A DNA stretch of 64,000 bases from positions 1 through 64,000 of the forward strand of contig DASTPP010000106.1 of NCBI GenBank assembly GCA_035762175.1, written 5' to 3'. Below are positions 57,604 to 64,000 of this stretch, piece by piece (within the stretch, counting starts at the first letter, position 1; the number at the start of each line of letters is the position of its first letter). Source of the stretch: DASTPP01 sp035762175 (GTDB lineage Bacteria; Myxococcota_A; Polyangia; Polyangiales; Polyangiaceae). The notes below the pieces were generated by a model, which worked only from the letters and a program-made list of their open reading frames with translations, had not been told where the DNA came from and searched no databases. The position numbers and the translations under genes were made by a program.

Positions 57604-59229
57604 ATGCGCTCCCTTCCGTGGTGGTTTCTCGCGGTCGCGCCGGCCGGCGCGGCCTTGACGGTGTCCGGCTGCAATCAAATTAGCGGCGTCAGCGACTACC
57701 AACGGGTAAATCAGATCATCGAGCCCAGGTGCTTCTTCAACGCCGAGTGCGCCGCCCGGAGGAACGACCCCACGTCCGTCTGCCGCAAGGACACCGGCGT
57801 CTGCGTGAAGCTCACGTCCGAAGAGTGTGCGATCGAGGGCGCCGACTACCAGAACGACGAGGCGTTCATCTTCGCGTCGATCTTGCCGCTGACGAACTCG
57901 GAAGGGGAGCTGAGCGCGGGCGACCCCCTGCGCAAGGCGATGCGCCTGGCGCTCGCGGACTTCCGCTCGGAGGCCGGGGGCCTGCCCGGGCGCCCCGGCG
58001 GGCCCTCGCCCCGGCCCTTCGTGATGCTCGAGTGCAACGACCGGGGCAACCTCGACGTCGCCCGCCGGGCCGCCCGGCACGTCGCCGCCGCCGGGCTGCC
58101 CGCCGTCCTCGGGCCCATGTTCAGCGGCATCACGTACTCGGTGGCCGACGAGATCACGATCGACGCCGGCATCTTCCTGCTCTCGCCCACGGCCTCGACG
58201 CAGTCCATCTCGGCGCTCGACGACGGCAACCTGGTCTGGCGCACGGCGCCCACGGTCGATTTGCAGGTCGAGGCGCTCGCGAGGTTCATGCCCATCGTCG
58301 AGTACGACCCGGGCGTGCGCGCGACGTTCGGGCTCAACGAGGGCGACCCCATTCGCGTGGCCACGGTGTCGAAGGGCGACGCGTTCGGCGCGGGCCTGGC
58401 GGCGGGGCTGCGGTCGCAGCTGACGTTCAACAATCGCCCGGCCACCAACCTCGAGAACGACCGGTACTTCTCCGGGGTGAGGTACGGCGACCCCGCCAGA
58501 CAGGACGTCACCGCGGACGACTACGAGGCCGCCGTCGACGTGCTCGTCACGGCCCGGCCCCACGTCGTGTTCTTGCTCGGCGTCGACGAGATCAACACCG
58601 AGGTCTTGCCGCGGCTCGAGGCGAAGTGGGGCGACGGCGCGCCGCGGCCCATCTACCTGTCGGCCTCCGGCCCCTACGCCCCGAGCCTGTTCACCTTCCT
58701 CGAGGGCGCGGGCGCGGCCACCGACGTCCGCTCGCGCATCTTCGGCGTCGTGCCCGGCACCAACAACAACGTCTTCGGCAGCTTCCGCCGGCTCTACGGC
58801 GACACCTACCCGGGCGCCGGCAGCGAGGCCGACACCTCGGGCCCGTCGCACTCGTACGACGCGGTCTACCTGCTGGGCTTCGCGGCCGTGGCCCTGGGCG
58901 CCCAGCCCATCACGGGCGCCAACATCGCCTCGATGATGACGCGCATGGTGGCCCCCGGCGCGCCCGTCGTCGAGGCCGGCCCGGGCCAGCTCGCCTCGAC
59001 CCTCAACCTGCTCGCCCAGGAGGGCGTAATCGATTTCAGCGGCGCCTCGGGCCCGGTCGAATTCAACGACAAGGGCGACTCGCCGGTCTCGGAAATGCAA
59101 TTCTGGTGCATCGAGGGCACCAACAAGGGCCGCTACAGCGGCGCCTTCTACAGCATCGATAAGCGCCTCGTCATCGGCGCCGGGGCCCTCACGACGCTCG
59201 AGCCGATCCGGACCGCCTGCGGGCTCTGA
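57604..59229 (+). CDS. Leu/Ile/Val-binding-type periplasmic receptor lipoprotein
   Basis: The 541-residue lipoprotein has lipobox VSGC (Cys23). The first 60 mature residues hold a Cys-rich, EGF-like segment (CFFNAECAARRNDPTSVC then CVKLTSEEC). The remainder is a type I periplasmic binding fold of the branched-chain amino acid receptor class: FASILPLTNSEGELSAGDPLRK, AGLPAVLGPMFSGITYSVA, GIFLLSPTASTQSIS, VATVSKGDAFGAG, ISASGPY-like YLSASGPYAPS, SYDAVYLLGFA. No transporter genes follow. It is the third gene of the kinase row, so a sensory rather than uptake role is inferred. Confidence 0.88.
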   Translation: MRSLPWWFLAVAPAGAALTVSGCNQISGVSDYQRVNQIIEPRCFFNAECAARRNDPTSVCRKDTGVCVKLTSEECAIEGADYQNDEAFIFASILPLTNSEGELSAGDPLRKAMRLALADFRSEAGGLPGRPGGPSPRPFVMLECNDRGNLDVARRAARHVAAAGLPAVLGPMFSGITYSVADEITIDAGIFLLSPTASTQSISALDDGNLVWRTAPTVDLQVEALARFMPIVEYDPGVRATFGLNEGDPIRVATVSKGDAFGAGLAAGLRSQLTFNNRPATNLENDRYFSGVRYGDPARQDVTADDYEAAVDVLVTARPHVVFLLGVDEINTEVLPRLEAKWGDGAPRPIYLSASGPYAPSLFTFLEGAGAATDVRSRIFGVVPGTNNNVFGSFRRLYGDTYPGAGSEADTSGPSHSYDAVYLLGFAAVALGAQPITGANIASMMTRMVAPGAPVVEAGPGQLASTLNLLAQEGVIDFSGASGPVEFNDKGDSPVSEMQFWCIEGTNKGRYSGAFYSIDKRLVIGAGALTTLEPIRTACGL

Positions 59230-60179
59230 CTCCAGGCGGCGGGGGCCCTCGCGCGCGGCGGGCCCCCACCATTCGCCGTCGGCTCACCCCGCAGAAAACC
59301 CGCCCTCCGAGCGCGCAAGGCGCACCCGCCGCCCGGAGATGAGCGCGCCCGGCCGCGCGCCGCCCCCAGCGCCCTCGCCGGGGCCGCCGCGATGGCCGGC
59401 GGCCAGGGCGACCCCGGCGTGCCTCTGGCGTCCGAGACGTTGATCTCGCGCCCGGGTCGGCCCGGCCGCGCGCCGCCCGGGGGGCGCTCGGGGGGGCCGC
59501 CCAGGGCCGGCGCGCCCCTTCGCCGCCCTGCCTGGCGTCCGCTTCGGCCCGCCGAGGTCGGGGCCGGGCCCGCGCCCCGGTCGCCGGGGCCCCGCGCCTG
59601 TCGAGCTCGAGCTTCGGGCCGCGCTGGCGACCGGCGTCAGATCGGCCCGCGCTCGTGCCCGTCGAACGTGGGTGGCTGCGAGGCTTCGTAACCCGGCGGA
59701 ATCGATGCGTACGGCGGCGCTTTCTGCTCTCGGTTCGAGCCCATCCGCATCTGGAGCGGCCGCGCGCGGGCGTCGGCTCCGGGGCGGGGCCGAGCGCGGC
59801 GGGCGCGCGCGGCGCGGGAGTATTGGCCCACGGGCCGGTGCCGTTCTACGCTCGGTGGAGGCTCGACGATGGGCTCGCAAGGGCGTGCGATGACGTCACG
59901 TGAGCAAGAAATGGTCGAGGGCGGCGGGCGCGTGCGGCTCGGTGGCGGGGCCGCCCCTACCTCCCTCCCCAGGGGGCGAGATTTCCCCCGCTCCACCCCG
60001 CCCCGCGGCCCCGGGGGCGCGCGCGTCGAGCGCGGGCGTACGTGGGGGGCGCGCGCGGCGCGGGGCGTGTACGCTACTCGGGTAGGTGGTTCGGCCCGGA
60101 CGGAATGGTGTATCCTTCCCGCAGCCGGGCTGCCCGGGGCCGCATCGGGCAAGGCGCGAACGAGTTTTTCGAGGAAACG
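59230..60179. other. 950-base region without a convincing gene
   Basis: It contains a copy of the 19.1-kb dispersed repeat (59291-59322), then very G+C-rich sequence with open frames on both strands but Arg/Pro/Ala-only translations. The final 100 bases before the ZnR-GYF gene carry its ribosome site (GAGGAAA, 60171-60177). Confidence 0.6.
59291..59322. repeat. Second copy of the dispersed repeat
   Basis: These 32 bases match 19146-19177 at 29 positions (differences at three purine sites). The full 37-bp inverted arms are not present here, so it is a partial or decayed copy. It lies about 60 bases after the binding-protein stop. Confidence 0.7.
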
Positions 60180-61406
60180 ATGAAGATCAGCTGCCAGGCG
60201 TGCGGGGCGAAATACACGATTGCCGACGAGAAGGTCCAAGGCAAGATCGCGAAGATCCGCTGCAAGCGGTGCCAGGCGACGATCGTTGTCAACGGGCCGG
60301 GCACGGCGGCGGCCGAGTCGCCCGGCGGCGGGGCCGACGCCCAGGGGGCGTCGTATACCGTCAACATCGCCGAGAACGACCAGCGCACGATGGGGGTCGA
60401 CGAGATCGTGCGGGCGTACCAGCAGGGGCTGGTGACGCAAGAGACGTACGTCTGGACGGAGGGCATGGACGACTGGCTGCCCCTGGCGAGCGTGCCGGCG
60501 CTGGCGTCGGCGGTGGCGGGGCACGCCTCGTCGCCCGACGCGTCGCAGCCCGAGACGGGCTCGGTGCCGGCGGCGCGGCTCGACGGGGGCCGGGTGCGGG
60601 TCGACCTGTTCGGCGACGTCGACCGGGCGGGGGCCGAGCCCGAGCGGCCCTCGGCGGCCGACGACCCCTCGGCGACGATGACGGGCGCGCGCAACGAGCA
60701 GTCGGTGCTCTTCTCGCTGCAGACGCTGAGCGGCTCGAGCACGAGCACCGCGTCGTCCTCGACGAGCGCGGGCAACGCCTCGGCCGACGACTCGGGCCTC
60801 ATCGACCTGGCGGCGCTGGCGAAGGCGGCGGGCGAGCAGCCGCAGGCGGCGTCGCACGCGGCGGCCCCGGCGCCGATGGCGATGGCGATGGCGCCGGTGC
60901 CGCTCGGCGGGCCGAGCGTGCTCGGGGCGCCGCCGATCTTGGGCCCGACGATGCTCGAGGCGCCGGCGATGAGCGGGTCGGTGGCGCCGCCGGCCAAGGG
61001 CAAGATGGGCCTGTACATCGTCATCGCCTCGGCGCTGCTCGGCACCGCGGTCGTGGCGAGCGCCATCATCATCGCGCTCTCGTCGCGCCCCGACCCGGTG
61101 AGCGGCGGGGGCGCCACCGGCGGCAACGTGCCGGGCGCCAGCGCCATCGTCGAGCCCCCGCCCCCGCCGCCCCCCGTCGAGACGAACGAGCCGCCGCCGC
61201 CGAGCGCGACGGCGGCGGTGACGGCGGCGCCGACCGCGCCCGTCCGCCCCCGCCCGGGCGGGGGGGCCAAGCCCACGGCCGAGAAGCCGCCCACGACGAC
61301 CGCGGCGCCCCCGCAAAAGCCGCCGTCCTCGCCGAGCAGCAACTGCGGCTGCCCCCCGGGCGACCTCAACTGCGCCATCAAGTGCTCGGCGACGAAGAAG
61401 AAGTGA
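60180..61406 (+). CDS. Zinc-ribbon/GYF membrane protein, GltJ-like
   Basis: The 408-residue protein has an N-terminal zinc ribbon (C5, C8, C28, C31 in SCQACGAKYTI and IRCKRCQATI) and a GYF-type domain at about 70-110 (MGVDEIVRAYQQGL, VWTEGMDDWLPL). The conserved NEQSVLFSLQTL and SGLIDLAALA segments precede one TM (277-301), and a Pro-rich outer part ends with Cys (CGCPPGDLNC, CSATKKK). The ZnR-GYF-TM order is that of Myxococcus GltJ, whose cytoplasmic part contacts MglA in the gliding complex. The outer part here is far shorter. GAGGAAA precedes ATG 60180. Confidence 0.85.
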   Translation: MKISCQACGAKYTIADEKVQGKIAKIRCKRCQATIVVNGPGTAAAESPGGGADAQGASYTVNIAENDQRTMGVDEIVRAYQQGLVTQETYVWTEGMDDWLPLASVPALASAVAGHASSPDASQPETGSVPAARLDGGRVRVDLFGDVDRAGAEPERPSAADDPSATMTGARNEQSVLFSLQTLSGSSTSTASSSTSAGNASADDSGLIDLAALAKAAGEQPQAASHAAAPAPMAMAMAPVPLGGPSVLGAPPILGPTMLEAPAMSGSVAPPAKGKMGLYIVIASALLGTAVVASAIIIALSSRPDPVSGGGATGGNVPGASAIVEPPPPPPPVETNEPPPPSATAAVTAAPTAPVRPRPGGGAKPTAEKPPTTTAAPPQKPPSSPSSNCGCPPGDLNCAIKCSATKKK

Positions 61407-61498
61407 GCCGGGCGCGCTAGGCCCCGCCCGGCGACGGCGAACGCCGCCCGGGGGCCGGCCCGCGGCGCGCCCCGCCGGCGTGCGGCCGGCCGGGGCGC

Positions 61499-62650
61499 CT
61501 ACTCGCGCCGCACCTCGCGCACGACCGCGGGGCCGGCCGAGAAGACGAGCGCGTCGAGCAGGTGCTCGTCGTCGACGAGCGCGAGCGCGGGCGCGTCGCG
61601 GTCGACGACGAGCACGCCGCCCGCGTCGTCGAAGCCGAGGGCGGCGGCGCCCTCGGTCGAGGCGGCGCGCCAGAGGCGCTCGGCGGGCGTCTCGGCCGGG
61701 TCGCCGCGGTCGGTGACCCGGCCGAGCGTGCGCAGCCGCTCGCCGAGCTCGACGCCGCGCATGTCTTCGAAGGGGTCGCTCAGCACGTGGCTGTCGACGC
61801 CGGTGCACAGGCGCGCGCCCGCGCGGCGCAGCGCGCCGACGTCGGGCAGCCCGTCGCCGAGGTCGCGCTCGGTGGTGGGGGCGAGGCAGGCGAAGGCGCG
61901 GGCCTCGCCGAGCAGGCGGGCCTCGTGGGGCGCGAGGTGGGTGGCGTGCACGGCGACGAAGCGGGGGCCGAGCAGGCCGCGCTCGGCGAGCAGCTCGAGC
62001 GGCCGGCGCCCCGTCTCGGCGCGGCACGCCTCGACCTCGGCGGGCTGCTCGGCCACGTGCGCGTGCAGCGGCAGCGCGCGCGCCGCGGCGTAGGCGGCGA
62101 GCTCGGCGAGCCAGGCGGGCGGCACGGCGCGCACGCTGTGCGGGGCGAGGCCGACGCGCACGTCGGGGTCGCCGCGGTAGCGCGCGAGCAGGGCGTCGAC
62201 GTCGGCGAGGGCGGCCTCGGGGCTCGGGTCGGCGAAGCGGCGCTGCACGCCCTCGGCGGGCTTGCCGGGGCCGGCGCGGTGGTAGACCGCGCGCAGGAGG
62301 GCGATGCGCAGCCCCTCGGCCTTGGCGGCGGCGATGACGGCGTCGGCCATGGCGGTGCGCTCGCGGTAGGGCGTGCCGTCGGGCTGGTGGTGCACGTAGT
62401 GGAACTCGCCGACGCTCAGCACGCCGGCCGCGCGCAGCTCGCGGAAGGCGACGCGGGCGACTTCGTGCGCGCGCTCGGGCGTCAGCGACCCGGCGAGCTC
62501 GTACATCGCGTGGCGCCAGGACCAGAAGTCGTCGGCGCCGCCGGGGCCGGGGCGCTGGGCGCGGCCGCGCATCGCGCGCTGGAAGGCGTGCGAGTGCGCG
62601 GTGGCGAAGGCGGGCAGCGCGGGCGCGCCGCCGCGGGCGCTCAGGACCAC
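61499..62650 (-). CDS. hutF: Formimidoylglutamate deiminase-like amidohydrolase, N-terminally short
   Basis: The 383-residue protein matches HutF of histidine degradation: HSHAFQRAMRGRAQRPG, DDFWSWRHAMYELAGSL, GEFHYVHHQPDGTPY, HAHVAEQPAEVEACRAETG, VHATHLAPHEARLLG, TTERDLGDGLPD and CTGVDSHVL. The metal set (HxH, His, His, Asp) is present. Standard HutF has about 60 residues before HSHAF, forming a beta-sandwich; here GTG 62650 leaves only 18. The start overlaps sixA by 10 bases. Either the N-domain is lost, or the true start lies inside sixA in a frame without family similarity. Confidence 0.85.
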   Translation of the reverse strand: MVLSARGGAPALPAFATAHSHAFQRAMRGRAQRPGPGGADDFWSWRHAMYELAGSLTPERAHEVARVAFRELRAAGVLSVGEFHYVHHQPDGTPYRERTAMADAVIAAAKAEGLRIALLRAVYHRAGPGKPAEGVQRRFADPSPEAALADVDALLARYRGDPDVRVGLAPHSVRAVPPAWLAELAAYAAARALPLHAHVAEQPAEVEACRAETGRRPLELLAERGLLGPRFVAVHATHLAPHEARLLGEARAFACLAPTTERDLGDGLPDVGALRRAGARLCTGVDSHVLSDPFEDMRGVELGERLRTLGRVTDRGDPAETPAERLWRAASTEGAAALGFDDAGGVLVVDRDAPALALVDDEHLLDALVFSAGPAVVREVRRE

Positions 62651-63114
62651 GCGAGATCTTTCGGCGAAAGGATGAAGCGCCGCTCGGGCGCCGCGCCCTC
62701 GCTCAGCCGCAGGCCGACGACCATGGCCTTCTCGAGCGAGCCGAGCCCGAGCCCGGGCACGAGCGTGGTGGCGAGGCCGGAGAGGTCGGGCTCGTGCCCG
62801 ACGACCATCACGCGCCGGGCGCCCTGGCGCAAAAGGTCGTGCACGAGGCGGACGCAGTCGCCGCCGGGGCAGAGGGCGGGGTGGATGGTGACCCCCTGCT
62901 CGGGCTCGGCGAGGGCGGCGACGATCTCGGCGGTCTGCAGGGCGCGCACGAGGGGGCTGCTCAGAATGAGCCTGGGCGTCTCGGACCGTCGCACGAGCTC
63001 TTGGGCGACGCGCTGCACGCGCGCGCGGCCGTTGGGGGTGAGCGCGCGGTCGGCGTCGCGGCCGCTCAGGGCGGAGTCTTCGGCGGGGCCGTGTCGCATG
63101 ACATAAACTCGCAC
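62641..63114 (-). CDS. sixA: Phosphohistidine phosphatase
   Basis: The 157-residue enzyme removes phosphate from His in phosphotransfer proteins. Motifs: VYVMRHGPAEDS (RHG), RALTPNGRARVQRVAQELV, LILSSPLVRALQTAEIV and VMVVGHEPDLSGLATTLVPG (second catalytic His). The start GTG 63114 has a perfect GGAGG (63121-63125 on the complement) six bases upstream, which settles the start. The stop overlaps the hutF start by 10 bases, so the two are translationally coupled even though their pathways are unrelated. Confidence 0.93.
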   Translation of the reverse strand: MRVYVMRHGPAEDSALSGRDADRALTPNGRARVQRVAQELVRRSETPRLILSSPLVRALQTAEIVAALAEPEQGVTIHPALCPGGDCVRLVHDLLRQGARRVMVVGHEPDLSGLATTLVPGLGLGSLEKAMVVGLRLSEGAAPERRFILSPKDLAWS

Positions 63115-63319
63115 GTGGTACCTCCGATCGTGTCGCTCGCGCGCTTCGTCGCGGGCCGGCGCGCCGCCCCGCGCGCCGGCGCCGAGCCCCCGGGGGGCCT
63201 TTCGAGGGCGCGACCGTAGCACGGCAAAAGCGGTGCAAACCTTTCCGAATACCGAGGGGTGCGTTAAAATCGCGGGCACTGGGGCGCTCGGGGCGCCCCC
63301 TCGCGGAGCCTTTTTCCCC

Positions 63320-64000
63320 ATGTCCACTCTACGACGTGATGGGGCCGCCCCCGGGGGCGGGCCGCCCTCGGGCGAGCCGGGCCCGGCCTCGTCCAAGGCC
63401 GCGGCGCCCCCGTCGAGCGGGGCGTCCACGCGGCGCCCCGCCGTCACGCCGGCCGCCGCGGCCGCGGCCGAGCCCGCGCCCGCGAGCGAGCGCGCCCCCG
63501 ACAGCTATCTGCAGGTCGACGAGGCCGATTACGCGCCCCCCTCGTCGCAGGGGCCGGCCTCGGCCGTCCCCGCGACGCGGCGCTCGGCCGCCGGGCCCAC
63601 GGGCTCCCCCGCGAGCGAGCGCTCGCCCGACAGCACGCTCGAGCTCGACGAAAAAGATTGGCTCGCGGTCAGCCCGCCCCTGCCCGCGACGGCCAAGAAG
63701 GCGCCGCCGCGGCTCCTGCCGCCGCCCGCCCCGCCGGCGCGCAAGCCCTCGGCCTCGCGCCCCTTCATCGCCTACGAGCCGCCCCCCGAGGGCAGCGAGC
63801 TCTTGCACCCCGGCTCCGACGAGATGGCCGACTCGGGCATCTTTTCGCCCGCCTCGCGCCGCGCCCCCGACCCCTGGGCCGACCCCTCGGTCGTCCCGCC
63901 GCCCCCGCTCACCCCCTCGATCTCGATCGCCGAGGCCCCCAAGACCCTCAGGGTCGCCAAAGAAGCCGCGCCGCCGGCGGGCCCGGCCGAAGTCGAGACC
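63320..64000 (+). CDS. Pro/Ala-rich protein, cut by the window end
   Basis: The frame is open from ATG 63320 through the last base (227 codons, no stop), so the gene continues beyond. The visible part is low-complexity Pro/Ala/Ser with two related acidic motifs, ASERAPDSYLQVDEADY and ASERSPDSTLELDEKDW, about 45 residues apart. Such disordered N-termini precede helicase, kinase or zinc-ribbon domains in myxobacteria; the domain here is not visible. GGAG at 63305-63308 could serve as ribosome site. It is divergent from sixA. Confidence 0.65.
   Translation, partial: MSTLRRDGAAPGGGPPSGEPGPASSKAAAPPSSGASTRRPAVTPAAAAAAEPAPASERAPDSYLQVDEADYAPPSSQGPASAVPATRRSAAGPTGSPASERSPDSTLELDEKDWLAVSPPLPATAKKAPPRLLPPPAPPARKPSASRPFIAYEPPPEGSELLHPGSDEMADSGIFSPASRRAPDPWADPSVVPPPPLTPSISIAEAPKTLRVAKEAAPPAGPAEVET

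Noticed and set aside
59637..59750. A 37-codon minus-strand frame with balanced composition (PPYASIPPGYEASQPPTFDG)
   Set aside because: The composition is suggestive of real coding, but it has no ribosome site, no recognisable homology and is too short to support alone.

Overview
This window is a single chromosome segment with very high G+C and strong G/C bias at third codon positions. The gene content points to a myxobacterium of the Polyangiales/Sorangiineae type (Myxococcota). It has two membrane-anchored Ser/Thr kinases with Pro/Ala-rich tails, a PP2C phosphatase, two-component proteins, many lipoproteins with Gly/Pro-rich linkers, a ZnR-GYF protein like gliding-motility GltJ, and PEGA/TPR proteins. 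No rRNA, tRNA, CRISPR array, transposase or phage gene was recognised. Genes lie on both strands in short operons of one to three.

Layout. 0-12 kb: end of a PEGA-like protein, a SEC-C protein, a VOC protein, Ser/Thr kinase 1, an extensin-like lipoprotein, a diheme cytochrome-like lipoprotein, a histidine phosphatase, a DTW tRNA-modifying enzyme, an animal-type phosphomevalonate kinase, an FAD dehydrogenase, a duplicated-domain protein coupled to an RdgB NTP pyrophosphatase, small membrane proteins and a DUF4112 protein. 12-20 kb: a DUF104-type antitoxin-like protein, an orphan sugar-binding lipoprotein, a REP-like palindrome array, DUF2071, a composite inverted-repeat element, a response regulator, purC, an unknown protein with a coupled small membrane protein, a 37-bp perfect inverted repeat, and a lipoprotein gene broken by an amber codon. 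20-27.5 kb: a DHH phosphoesterase, PrkA kinase, an AT-rich island, an HtrA protease and overlapping purK-purE.

27.5-42 kb: three secreted GH13 alpha-glucan enzymes, all lipoproteins, around a response regulator and a double-PAS histidine kinase. These are followed by a Gly-rich lipoprotein, pyruvate phosphate dikinase and a short CorA-like protein. 42-54 kb: an 18-repeat NHL lipoprotein with a small envelope partner, hemL, a 69-aa gene with a perfect Shine-Dalgarno sequence, a metallophosphoesterase-GAF fusion, a small lipoprotein, a PP2C phosphatase and an endonuclease/phosphatase-fold lipoprotein. 54-64 kb: Ser/Thr kinase 2 in a row with a TPR/PEGA membrane protein and a periplasmic-binding-type lipoprotein, then the ZnR-GYF protein, sixA overlapping an N-terminally short hutF, and a Pro-rich gene cut by the window end.

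The genes fit a predatory or saprophytic soil bacterium that degrades starch outside the cell, senses its envelope with kinases and periplasmic binding proteins, and runs ordinary purine, heme and isoprenoid metabolism. The most unusual material is noncoding: at least five different repeat structures (REP-like array, hairpin-flanked MITE-like element, 37-bp inverted repeat, 31-bp, 45-bp and 25-bp tandem repeats) and one roughly 36% G+C island. Among proteins, the best candidates for new biology are the MPE-GAF fusion with the upstream 69-aa gene, the 18-repeat NHL pair, and the kinase/binding-protein row.
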